Part shown: positions 1 to 5,954 of the stretch, one piece after another
How positions within the stretch are numbered: position 1 is the first letter of the stretch
Layout of the letters: the number at the start of each line of letters is the position of its first letter
DNA from: CAZPZR01 sp964591105
Lineage (GTDB): Bacteria > Bacillota > Clostridia > Lachnospirales > Lachnospiraceae
NCBI GenBank assembly: GCA_964591105.1
Contig: CAZPZR010000060.1
Span: 1 to 11,314 of the forward strand
Length of the DNA stretch: 11,314 nucleotides
Direction of reading: 5' to 3'
Notes under the pieces: generated by a model
What the model saw: only the letters and a program-made list of their open reading frames with translations
Database searches by the model: none
Told to the model about the DNA's origin: nothing
Program-made: the position numbers and the translations under genes

Positions 1-132
1 AAATTGTTTTTAAATTTGGCAGACCTATTAGTTGTAATGATAGTAGGTTGCTTGTTTGTTGCATATTTATGTATGCTTTATTGCTTTTTTACAAGAAGAG
101 ATAAGGAGGAAATGGGAAATGCTATCGGTTAA
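1..132 (+). CDS. C-terminal fragment of a membrane protein (5' end outside window)
   Basis: An open frame enters the window at base 1 and ends at TAA 130-132, giving about 43 residues with no start visible. It reads as one hydrophobic helix (roughly LADLLVVMIVGCLFVAYL and onward, residues 6-30) followed by a charged tail (TRRDKEEMGNAIG). This is what the C-terminus of a single-span or last-span membrane protein looks like. It overlaps the ABC ATPase start at 119 by 14 bases, and that gene's ribosome binding site (103-109) lies inside it, so the two are probably translationally coupled in one operon. I do not recognise the family. A small membrane or regulatory partner of the exporter is a reasonable guess from position only. 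The fragment is short, so chance openness cannot be excluded, but the helix-plus-charged-tail pattern and the overlap with a good RBS support it. Confidence 0.6.
   Translation, partial: KLFLNLADLLVVMIVGCLFVAYLCMLYCFFTRRDKEEMGNAIG
103..109 (+). promoter_or_regulatory. Ribosome binding site for the ABC ATPase
   Basis: AAGGAGG at 103-109 lies 9 bases before ATG 119. It is a near-perfect Shine-Dalgarno sequence and decides the start at 119 over an in-frame upstream ATG at 56, which has no such site and would add a spurious hydrophobic N-terminus. Confidence 0.85.
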
Positions 133-967
133 TCATGTAACCAAAAAATATCATCGCTTCACAGCATTGGATGATATAAGCCTTGAATTTCAAAATGGCG
201 TGTATGGATTACTGGCACCAAATGGAGCAGGTAAAACGACATTGATGAAAATGCTGGCGACATTGTCTTTTCCAACCAAAGGAGAAATAACCTGGAATGG
301 AACGGATATTATCACTCTGGATGAGCAGTACAGAGATCTTCTGGGATATTTGCCACAGAAGTTTGGCTATTATAAAAACTATACTCCGAGACAGTTCCTG
401 AGGTATATAGCAACGCTCAAAGGAATGAATGCTTCTTATGCTGAGCAGCGGATCGAAATTCTAATGGAAAAGGTTGCGTTGTCTGAAGTGGTAGATAGAA
501 AAATGAAAAAGTTTTCTGGCGGGATGCTTCAAAGAGTAGGAATCGCTCAAGCATTATTAAATAATCCGCGGATTTTGATTTTGGACGAACCCACGGCTGG
601 CCTTGATCCAAAAGAACGTGTACGTTTTCGTAATATGCTGCACAGTTTGTCGGATGACCGTATTGTAATTTTATCAACACATATTGTATCAGATATAGAA
701 ACGATTGCAGATCAGGTGATTTTGCTCAAAGATCACAAAGTTTTTTGCTGCAGCACACCAGAAGAAATCTGTAAAATGCTGAACGGAAAAATCTTTGAAG
801 TTCCATTTGGAACAGAGATACCAGTTGACCATGAGATTCTCAGTGAACGCCAAAGTAGTCATGGGACTGTGACACGCATTTACAGCGAGGATTATTTCGC
901 GGGGGCAATAGAGGTGCAGCCGAATTTGGAAGATGTGTTTTTGGCGGTGTATGCAGATGAAAGATAA
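119..967 (+). CDS. ABC transporter ATP-binding protein (ABC-2 / drug-resistance type)
   Basis: This 282-residue ATPase powers an ABC exporter with the two permeases that follow. From the start at 119 the motifs are Walker A APNGAGKT (33-40), Q-loop Q80 (GYLPQ), signature SGGMLQRV (133-140), Walker B ILILDEP (152-158) with catalytic E157, D-loop GLDP (161-164) and switch histidine H188 (STH). All catalytic elements are intact. The 'LLAPNGAGKT' form and the C-terminal extension after about residue 205 are typical of ATPases paired with ABC-2 type permeases, such as antimicrobial peptide, bacitracin-like or unknown-substrate exporters. The substrate cannot be read from the sequence. The gene overlaps the preceding membrane-protein fragment by 14 bases and the next permease by 11, so the operon is compact and coupled. 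Family assignment is secure; function beyond 'ATPase of an exporter' is inference. Confidence 0.93.
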   Translation: MLSVNHVTKKYHRFTALDDISLEFQNGVYGLLAPNGAGKTTLMKMLATLSFPTKGEITWNGTDIITLDEQYRDLLGYLPQKFGYYKNYTPRQFLRYIATLKGMNASYAEQRIEILMEKVALSEVVDRKMKKFSGGMLQRVGIAQALLNNPRILILDEPTAGLDPKERVRFRNMLHSLSDDRIVILSTHIVSDIETIADQVILLKDHKVFCCSTPEEICKMLNGKIFEVPFGTEIPVDHEILSERQSSHGTVTRIYSEDYFAGAIEVQPNLEDVFLAVYADER

Positions 968-1805
968 GAGCATAAGATTTTGGGAATTAGAGGTTACAAA
1001 GCTTTTGCAAGAAAAATTGTTTGTCGTATTTCTGTTGCTTTGCCTATGTATGAATATCGGCCTGTGTTTTACGGATAATTATGTCCGGAAAATGGTTCAT
1101 CAGTTTTCGACAGAAGAATTTTCGCAAAGTGGAGAAAAGATATATGATCATCTGAACGGAGCAACTCTGGGGACTGCATACTACAATCAGCGCTATCTTC
1201 ACTCGTCAAAGTTGAATCAAAAGATNNNNNNNNNNNNNNNNNNNNNNNNNNNNNNNNNNNNNNNNNNNNNNNNNNNNNNNNNNNNNNNNNNNNNNNNNNN
1301 NNNNNNNNNNNNNNNNNNNNNNNNNTGGGATTTTAGCAAAATATGGAAGATGAATGTTTCCAGTAGTTTTAACTATATAAATGATGCAAATGATCCGATT
1401 TACATGAAACCATTTCTTACATGGGAAAGTATGACGGTGAAAGATTATTTTATTTCTTCGTTACTTTTAATCGGGATATTATTGATTGCCTGGTGGTTGA
1501 TTGCAAATATTTTTGCGTTGCTCATTCGGAGGGATTTGCTCGGAGGAATTGGAATTGTGGCAGTATTAGTTTTACCATATTTTGGCCTTATGCTATTTCC
1601 GGGATTAAACATGACGATTCCATTTTATTTGTCAACCTTAACCCTCTCTACGGTTATTTATGATAGCCATATGTGGTTTACGGATTTGGGACACTATTCG
1701 TTGATTGCATATCAGGAAGTTCGTATTGTTACAATTCATCTAATGGCCGCAGTGCTGGTAATCGGTTTCGCGTATCGCTATTTTCGAAGAAGGGAGTTGA
1801 TGTAA
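957..1805 (+). CDS. ABC-2 type permease, first subunit, interrupted by an assembly gap
   Basis: A membrane subunit of the exporter. The first 89 or so codons (957-1225) encode one N-terminal helix (residues about 19-39, FVVFLLLCLCMNIGLCF) and the start of an extracytoplasmic region. After 100 N, the last 159 codons (1326-1802) encode further helices (about YFISSLLLIGILLIAWWL, GIVAVLVLPYFGLML, IPFYLSTLTLS, and a last one near LMAAVLVIGFAYRYF), ending at TAA 1803-1805. One helix, a large external loop, then a helix cluster is the same layout as the next gene, so they are probably paired paralogous subunits. The nominal length of 282 depends on the gap being exactly 100 bases, which is unproven. 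The start is uncertain: ATG 957 or ATG 951, with a weak GGCGG site at 943-947. The stop directly abuts the next ATG. Confidence 0.75.
   Translation: MKDKSIRFWELEVTKLLQEKLFVVFLLLCLCMNIGLCFTDNYVRKMVHQFSTEEFSQSGEKIYDHLNGATLGTAYYNQRYLHSSKLNQKXXXXXXXXXXXXXXXXXXXXXXXXXXXXXXXXXXWDFSKIWKMNVSSSFNYINDANDPIYMKPFLTWESMTVKDYFISSLLLIGILLIAWWLIANIFALLIRRDLLGGIGIVAVLVLPYFGLMLFPGLNMTIPFYLSTLTLSTVIYDSHMWFTDLGHYSLIAYQEVRIVTIHLMAAVLVIGFAYRYFRRRELM
1226..1325. other. Assembly gap, 100 N
   Basis: Exactly 100 undetermined bases. This round number is a usual scaffolding placeholder for a gap of unknown size. It falls in the external loop of the first permease. The reading frame happens to continue across 100 bases, but that has a one-in-three chance of being coincidence, so the protein sequence across it should not be trusted. 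Confidence 0.97.
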
Positions 1806-2915
1806 ATGTTTTTTGCGGAAATGAAGAAAATCTGGAGACCTGGAATTTTTGTGCTCATCATTCTCATTTCTGTTTTATGGTTTTCAACTTTTATGCTTCG
1901 CTGTATAAAGCCCTTTCAATTCAAGTCTGAAAGTGACAGCACACAGATTATGTTAGAATTATGCAGCAACTTTATTGAAAAATATGGAAATACAATAGAA
2001 TCAGAAGAGTTTGTTGAGATAGAGCATGAATATAAGCAACTCCTATATGGGGCAAATACAATGATTGCAGAAACTAATTTGTTTGTACAGAATGGTGTGG
2101 AAAATTATGAAGATTATTTTCAATATATGCAAAACGCGATTCAGGGGGCGGATGGTTATGATTACAACACTTATGCTGAGATGCGTGAATTGATTATTCG
2201 GGCGACTGGAAAATCGGCGATATATTTTGAAGTTTATGAAGATATTATACAGCAATATAAATCTGCAGATATAGGAAGAAACAGTATGATGCCTTATGAA
2301 ATTCTGGCTTATGCAAATGACTATTTTGTTTCTATGATCATTTGGTGTTTGATTTGTACATTTTTAATTGCAACTCCGGTTATGGTGAATGATCGTGCAA
2401 GTGATATGATTGCAAACCAATATTCAAGTAAGGTGGGAAAAAAGATTCATAGAATTCAGTGTTTTTGTATGAATCTTTCCGTGTTGATTATGGTGAGTAT
2501 TATTGTAATCACAGCTTTGTTCGGATGGAAAACGACAGGAACACTGCAGTATGCAGACTCTGGAATTGCTTCCTTTTTGAACAGTGAAACTCCTGTTTTC
2601 TTAGTGACGTATGAAAAATTTATGTTATCTATTGTTGCCATTACGTACGTATTGACGCTTGGCGTAGCAAATATTGTCTTTTATTTATCTGCAAAAAGTG
2701 AAAATGTTATCCATATGCTAATAAAAGCAATCCCAGTTTTTATTGTAGGGTGCTTGGTTGGACTTTTTATGAATGGATTGTTCTGTGAGAGCAATAGGCT
2801 TTATAAAATGTTCCATATTCCAGGATGTGAAATGATGGTGGTGTTTGCTATATTTGTTGTTGGTGTATTTTTAAATGTGAGAAACTACCGAGCAATGCAA
2901 AAATGTGATTATTAA
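1806..2915 (+). CDS. ABC-2 type permease, second subunit
   Basis: A 369-residue membrane protein, the second permease of the exporter. It has an N-terminal helix at about 13-31 and a long, mostly polar external segment (about 32-172) rich in Glu, Tyr and Asn. Then comes a cluster of about five helices: near 173-193, 222-242, 271-293, 302-323 and 340-358. After the second helix, the cytoplasmic stretch DRASDMIANQYSSKVGKKIHR (about 196-216) resembles the 'ER..G....YSSK.GR' linker common in ABC-2 permeases of Firmicutes. The gene begins at ATG 1806 immediately after the previous stop (1803-1805), with GAAGAAGGGAG at 1786-1795 as a good RBS ten bases upstream. The length is normal for this permease type. 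No clear terminator follows. The transported substrate is unknown. Confidence 0.85.
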   Translation: MFFAEMKKIWRPGIFVLIILISVLWFSTFMLRCIKPFQFKSESDSTQIMLELCSNFIEKYGNTIESEEFVEIEHEYKQLLYGANTMIAETNLFVQNGVENYEDYFQYMQNAIQGADGYDYNTYAEMRELIIRATGKSAIYFEVYEDIIQQYKSADIGRNSMMPYEILAYANDYFVSMIIWCLICTFLIATPVMVNDRASDMIANQYSSKVGKKIHRIQCFCMNLSVLIMVSIIVITALFGWKTTGTLQYADSGIASFLNSETPVFLVTYEKFMLSIVAITYVLTLGVANIVFYLSAKSENVIHMLIKAIPVFIVGCLVGLFMNGLFCESNRLYKMFHIPGCEMMVVFAIFVVGVFLNVRNYRAMQKCDY

Positions 2916-3038
2916 AGAAGCACCTTACAATCATTATTCAACATTTAGAAATTATTAGGAAAACCTTGTCACATTTCTTAAGGCTGACACGTTATATATT
3001 ATATAGACAGATTGAAACGGACACATGCAGTAGGAGAA
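2916..3038. other. Intergenic stretch after the ABC operon
   Basis: AT-rich and without a recognisable terminator. It contains a small dyad, TGTCA (2967-2971) and TGACA (2985-2989), 13 bases apart, and an alternating TATATATTATATA stretch (2993-3005). No -35/-10 pair with standard spacing could be fitted, so no promoter is called. Confidence 0.4.
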
Positions 3039-3302
3039 ATGAACGATGAGATTATGAGAAACAAAATCAAGGAAATGATTGTAGAGGGGCAAGAAACCCT
3101 ATATAGTTTGCGGTTAGCAAAGGTGAAGCTTGACAGTGCAGGAAGTTGGAAGAAATTGGATGGATTTGATATTTGGGTAAATGTATTGCTTGCGCTGGAG
3201 AAATACGAACTGCAGGGGAATGAGCGAATGGAAGCTTCGGAAAATACAGCCATGATTACATCATTGACTGGAATTCGAAAATCCTCTTGTGCAACGATAT
3301 AG
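3039..3302 (+). CDS. Small hypothetical protein (doubtful)
   Basis: An 87-residue open frame from ATG 3039, or 96 residues if the TTG at 3012 is used. It is rich in Lys, Glu and Leu and reads as a soluble, mostly helical protein with no signal peptide or membrane segment. The central part, KVKLDSAGSWKKLDGFD, faintly recalls a widespread Firmicute hypothetical family with 'KL.SA..W..LD' followed by a Gly-rich turn, but the Gly-rich part is missing here, so I do not assign it. GGAG at 3033-3036 is only two bases from ATG 3039, which is too close. Starting at ATG 3054 would leave 17 bases, which is too far. The 3' end overlaps the ribU promoter (3287-3315). It may be a real small gene, a decayed remnant or chance. 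The amino-acid composition looks coding, which is the main support. Confidence 0.35.
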   Translation: MNDEIMRNKIKEMIVEGQETLYSLRLAKVKLDSAGSWKKLDGFDIWVNVLLALEKYELQGNERMEASENTAMITSLTGIRKSSCATI

Positions 3303-3315
3303 AATAGGATATAAT
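3287..3315 (+). promoter_or_regulatory. Sigma-A promoter of the FMN riboswitch-ribU unit
   Basis: -35 TTGTGC at 3287-3292, a 17-base spacer, and a perfect -10 TATAAT at 3310-3315. Transcription would start near 3322, about 13 bases before the first paired base of the riboswitch aptamer, as expected for a riboswitch leader. Confidence 0.75.
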
Positions 3316-3334
3316 GAACAAGACAGAAAAGAAA

Positions 3335-3451
3335 TTCTTCGGGGTCGGGTGAAAGTCCCAACCGGCGGTAGAGTCCGCGACCCATCGGGTGTTCTGATGG
3401 CTGATCTGGTGAGATTCCAGAACCGACAGTAAAGTCTGGATGAGAGAAGAA
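3335..3451 (+). ncRNA. FMN riboswitch (RFN element) aptamer
   Basis: This leader RNA senses flavin mononucleotide. The conserved RFN blocks are present in order: TTCTTCGGGG (3335-3344), GGGTGAAAGTCCC-type hairpin (3347-3359), ACCGGCGGTAGAGTCCGCGA (from 3361), GGTGAGATTCC (3409-3419), ACCGACAGT (3422-3430), AGTCTGGATG (3433-3442) and the closing GAAGAA (3446-3451). The P1 stem pairs TTCTTC 3335-3340 with GAAGAA 3446-3451. The element lies between a sigma-A promoter and an intrinsic terminator, upstream of a riboflavin transporter gene, the classical arrangement for flavin feedback. High FMN should favour termination and so reduce riboflavin uptake. The only atypical point is the short P1. Very confident. 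Confidence 0.97.
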
Positions 3452-3482
3452 GTGTGCAATATAAGTAGAGTTGTAACAGAAT

Positions 3483-3517
3483 CCCCGATGCGAAAGTGTC
3501 GGGGTTTTTCTTATTTT
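3483..3517 (+). terminator. Intrinsic terminator of the FMN riboswitch (expression platform)
   Basis: CCCCGATGC (3483-3491), a GAAA tetraloop (3492-3495) and GTGTCGGGG (3496-3504) form a nine-base-pair stem including two G-U wobbles, followed by TTTTTCTTATTTT. The 3' arm TCGGGG (3499-3504) is identical to bases 3339-3344 of the aptamer, so the 5' arm CCCCGA can instead pair with the aptamer. This gives a simple antiterminator when FMN is absent. Confidence 0.93.
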
Positions 3518-3571
3518 GCATAATTCCGTGGAGATTTTCTTTCAACTACGTACATACGTAGAATTAAGGAA

Positions 3572-3579
3572 AAGGAGAG
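3572..3579 (+). promoter_or_regulatory. Ribosome binding site of ribU
   Basis: AAGGAGAG at 3572-3579 is correctly spaced from ATG 3585. It rules out the in-frame codon at 3516, which lies just behind the terminator T-run and has no such site. Confidence 0.85.
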
Positions 3580-3584
3580 AAAAT

Positions 3585-4226
3585 ATGAACACACAATCCG
3601 TAACAAACGAGAGCACAAGACACACAGTTCACACAAGCAGCAAGATTCGAAAGATTGCACAGATAGGGATGCTTGGCGCAATCGCAGTCATATTAATGCT
3701 GTTTGAAATTCCTTTGCCATTTGCACCATCGTTCTATGAAATTGATCTGAGCGAAGTTCCAGTGATGGTTGGGTGCTTTGTGATGGGACCGATGGCAGGT
3801 GCGGCGATAGAATTTATAAAAATCCTGTTGAATTTTGTGATTAACGGAACGGTGACAGCTGGTGTTGGAGAAGTTGGCAATTTCTTGATTGGCTGTGCGA
3901 TGATCGTGCCAGCAGGTATGATTTATAGAAAGATGCACACAAGAAAAGGTGCGATTATTGGAATGGCGTTTGGTACTGTATTTATGACTATCGTAGGATG
4001 CTTTATCAATGCGTACGTACTGCTGCCAACATACGCGAAAGCATTTGGTATGCCAATTGATGCATTGGTTGGAATGGGAACAGCAGTGAATCCAAATATT
4101 ACAAGTTTGACATCATTTGTAATGTTCGCAGTAGCACCATTTAACCTTCTGAAAGGAATCTTGGTTTCTTTGATTGTATTCTTAATCTACAAAAAGATAA
4201 GACCAATATTCCAAATGAATCTTTAG
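3585..4226 (+). CDS. ribU: Riboflavin ECF transporter S component RibU
   Basis: A 213-residue integral membrane protein and the substrate-binding (S) subunit of an energy-coupling-factor transporter that imports riboflavin. The shared EcfA/EcfA'/EcfT module is not in this window and would be encoded elsewhere. A polar N-terminal tail of about 20 residues is followed by about six hydrophobic helices. The loop 'FYEIDLSEVPVMVGCFVMGP' after helix 1 (about residues 49-68) is the hallmark of RibU and related S components, where the conserved Asp/Glu-Pro region helps bind ligand. The next helix, 'MAGAAIEFIKILLNFVING', also fits the family. The gene sits alone behind an FMN riboswitch, which independently supports riboflavin as the substrate. 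The start at 3585 is set by the RBS at 3572-3579. Length is normal. A terminator shared with the opposing gene follows at 4249-4283. Confidence 0.94.
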   Translation: MNTQSVTNESTRHTVHTSSKIRKIAQIGMLGAIAVILMLFEIPLPFAPSFYEIDLSEVPVMVGCFVMGPMAGAAIEFIKILLNFVINGTVTAGVGEVGNFLIGCAMIVPAGMIYRKMHTRKGAIIGMAFGTVFMTIVGCFINAYVLLPTYAKAFGMPIDALVGMGTAVNPNITSLTSFVMFAVAPFNLLKGILVSLIVFLIYKKIRPIFQMNL

Positions 4227-4248
4227 AATAAAATATAGCATGCAATAA

Positions 4249-4283
4249 AAATGAGCTGGCAAAATTAAATTGCCAGCTCATTT
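4249..4283. terminator. Convergent (probably bidirectional) terminator between ribU and the yfcE-like gene
   Basis: A perfect 14-base-pair inverted repeat, AAATGAGCTGGCAA (4249-4262) and TTGCCAGCTCATTT (4270-4283), with a 7-base loop. Read on the minus strand it is followed by a good U-tract (TTTTTATT from 4250 downward). On the plus strand only CATTTCC follows, so it may be weaker for ribU. The minus-strand stop codon (4265-4267) lies in the loop and the last codons form the arm. Confidence 0.88.
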
Positions 4284-4795
4284 CCATCTAAGTCTTTCCA
4301 TTTAAAACCATTTTCATAAATCATGTATCCGTGGGCAGAACCATTCTTCGGAATGGAAATGGATCCGGGATTCATGTACACATAATTGCCCATATCTTCA
4401 TTGGCAGGAATGTGTGTATGACCATTTAACAGAATATCCCCTTTCTTCAACATCGGAAGATTCTGTGGGTTATAAACATGGCCATGAGTTGCAAAGATTG
4501 TCTTCCCATCTAATTCCAGAAAACAATAATCTGCCAAAATTGGGAAATCCAATACCATCTGATCCACTTCTGTGTCACAGTTTCCACGTACACACAAAAG
4601 CTCTTGTTTCACTTCATTCAACATGGCAATGACTTCCTTTGGCGCATATCCCTGTGGCAGATCATTGCGTGGTCCGTGATAAAGAATGTCACCGAGGATC
4701 AAAAGTCTGTCTGCCTGCTCACGCTTGTAAGCATCTAGCATCTTGCGACAAAAAAAGGCAGAACCATGGATGTCAGACGCAATCATAAGTTTCAT
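4265..4795 (-). CDS. yfcE: YfcE-family metallophosphodiesterase
   Basis: A 176-residue cytoplasmic calcineurin-like phosphoesterase, close in length to E. coli YfcE. Metal-binding motifs appear in order: SDIHG (D8, H10), LGDILYHGPRN (D36), RGNCDTEVD (N72, D74), THGH (H104, H106) and GHTH (H126, H128), followed by MNPGSIS (about 141-147), which is typical of this subfamily. All metal ligands are intact. YfcE-type enzymes hydrolyse phosphodiester bonds of small substrates with manganese; the natural substrate is generally unsettled. It is the second gene of a minus-strand operon, 34 bases after the methyltransferase, with GAGG about ten bases ahead of the ATG (4793-4795). Its last codons (NELAI) double as the 3' arm of the terminator. 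The family call is firm, the physiological role is not. Confidence 0.92.
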   Translation of the reverse strand: MKLMIASDIHGSAFFCRKMLDAYKREQADRLLILGDILYHGPRNDLPQGYAPKEVIAMLNEVKQELLCVRGNCDTEVDQMVLDFPILADYCFLELDGKTIFATHGHVYNPQNLPMLKKGDILLNGHTHIPANEDMGNYVYMNPGSISIPKNGSAHGYMIYENGFKWKDLDGNELAI

Positions 4796-4829
4796 TGTTA
4801 AAATACCTCGTCCTTCTGTAATGCTATCT

Positions 4830-5690
4830 CTATAATGCTTCCCAGCGTCCAGATGCCCCGCAAGGGAGTACCAGTCCAGAATGTGTAACTGGAAGTCCGA
4901 TTTCCTGAGAATCTACGTGTCCGTGATATTTCTTGAGTTCTGTTCCAAGCATATAAGTAAGTACAGCTGGCGCAAGTCCAGTTGTATAAGAATTTACAAG
5001 GAAAAATAATGGCTCATCAGAAAGAATCTGAGTACAAAGCTTAATGAGTGGATGAATCGCGTCTTCGATTTTCCAGATTTCTCCTTTTGGTCCGCGTCCG
5101 TAAGATGGCGGATCCATGATGATTGCATCGTACTTGTTTCCACGGCGAATTTCGCGCTCTACGAACTTCACACAGTCATCAACGAGCCAACGAATTGGCT
5201 TATCAGATAATCCTGAGGAAGCTGCATTTTCTTTTGCCCATGCAACCATACCTTTGGAAGCGTCTACATGAGTTACGCTTGCACCTGCAGCTGCTGCAGC
5301 CAAAGTAGCACCGCCTGTGTAGGCAAAAAGATTCAATACTTTGATTGGTCGGCCAGCGTTACGAATTTTCTCAGAGAACCAGTCCCAGTTTGCTGCTTGC
5401 TCAGGGAAAAGTCCTGTATGTTTGAAGCTAAATGGCTTCAGGTTGAAAGTTAATTCACCATAATGAATCTGCCACTGCTCAGGGAGACTGAAGAATTCCC
5501 ATTCGCCGCCGCCTTTTTTACTTCTATGGTAATGACCATTCATGTGTTTCCAACCCTTCTGAGTCTTTGGGGTATCCCAAATTACCTGAGGGTCAGGTCG
5601 AACTAAAGTATATTCACCCCAGCGCTCCAGCTTTTCGCCCTTGCTGCAGTCAATAACTTCATAATCTTTCCAATTATTTGCAATCCACAT
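4830..5690 (-). CDS. RlmI-like class I SAM-dependent methyltransferase
   Basis: A 286-residue predicted nucleic-acid methyltransferase. The N-terminal part (1-90) is a small beta-rich region, followed by FKHTGLFPEQ (90-99), the 'GLFPEQ' element seen in RlmI/RlmK-like enzymes. Motif I is VLNLFAYTGGATLAAA (118-133), which binds S-adenosylmethionine. The acidic end of strand 2 is HVDASKG (141-147), and the catalytic/target-base loop is MDPPSYGRGPKGE (192-204). It lacks the N-terminal PUA domain of E. coli RlmI and has no separate thiol motif I can assign, so rRNA cytosine-5 methylation is plausible but not shown. It is the first gene of the operon with the metallophosphodiesterase. AAGAGAGG precedes the ATG at 5688-5690 with seven bases of spacing, and a near-consensus promoter lies at 5740-5768. 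The stop TAG is at 4830-4832. Confidence 0.88.
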   Translation of the reverse strand: MWIANNWKDYEVIDCSKGEKLERWGEYTLVRPDPQVIWDTPKTQKGWKHMNGHYHRSKKGGGEWEFFSLPEQWQIHYGELTFNLKPFSFKHTGLFPEQAANWDWFSEKIRNAGRPIKVLNLFAYTGGATLAAAAAGASVTHVDASKGMVAWAKENAASSGLSDKPIRWLVDDCVKFVEREIRRGNKYDAIIMDPPSYGRGPKGEIWKIEDAIHPLIKLCTQILSDEPLFFLVNSYTTGLAPAVLTYMLGTELKKYHGHVDSQEIGLPVTHSGLVLPCGASGRWEAL

Positions 5691-5739
5691 ATATATACCT
5701 CTCTTAAAAATGTTTCATATCTTGATAAAAATCATTAGA

Positions 5740-5768
5740 ATTATAGCATGGTGGCAGAGAGATTTCAA
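5740..5768 (-). promoter_or_regulatory. Sigma-A promoter of the methyltransferase-yfcE operon
   Basis: On the minus strand: -35 TTGAAA (5763-5768), a 17-base spacer, then a perfect -10 TATAAT (5740-5745). Transcription should start near 5733, leaving a leader of about 43 bases before ATG 5690. Confidence 0.85.
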
Positions 5769-5886
5769 TTAGAGACGCATGAAATAAAAAAGCTATGTTT
5801 AATAGTGTGAATTTATTGATATTTCAAAGTAGATTTATAGGAAGTTCTAATAAAGTTTAGTTTTATAAATGTGTGATTTGAAAAGC
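5769..5886. other. Divergent intergenic region, no feature recognised
   Basis: About 120 very AT-rich bases between the two divergent promoters. I looked for coding frames, hairpins, repeats and RNA motifs and see nothing I can support. It could hold regulator sites for the saoC-like gene. Confidence 0.5.
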
Positions 5887-5915
5887 TTTACATTCATGAA
5901 AATAAAAGTTAAAAT
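5887..5915 (+). promoter_or_regulatory. Sigma-A promoter of the saoC-like gene, with a palindrome in the spacer
   Basis: -35 TTTACA at 5887-5892, a 17-base spacer, and -10 TAAAAT at 5910-5915. Start of transcription near 5922 gives a leader of about 33 bases to ATG 5955. The 8-base palindrome TTCATGAA (5893-5900) lies directly after the -35 box and could be a repressor half-site. This is inference only. Confidence 0.7.
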
Positions 5916-5941
5916 AATTACAAAATTGTCATAATAGTGAT

Positions 5942-5945
5942 GGAG
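5942..5945 (+). promoter_or_regulatory. Ribosome binding site deciding the saoC-like start
   Basis: GGAG at 5942-5945 is nine bases before ATG 5955. The earlier in-frame codons GTG 5937 and ATG 5940 have no Shine-Dalgarno sequence, and the GGAG would lie inside their reading frame. Confidence 0.7.
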
Positions 5946-5954
5946 AATAAAACA

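Noticed and set aside
2966..3000. Promoter TTGTCA ... TATATT downstream of the ABC operon
   Set aside because: The spacer would be about 23 bases. No combination of hexamers gives 16-18.
3261..3545. Minus-strand open frames opposite the FMN riboswitch
   Set aside because: They lie antisense to a clear structured RNA, terminator and promoter, with no RBS and atypical composition.
4414..4632. Plus-strand open frame inside the metallophosphodiesterase gene
   Set aside because: It is antisense to a gene with all catalytic motifs and has no RBS or family resemblance.
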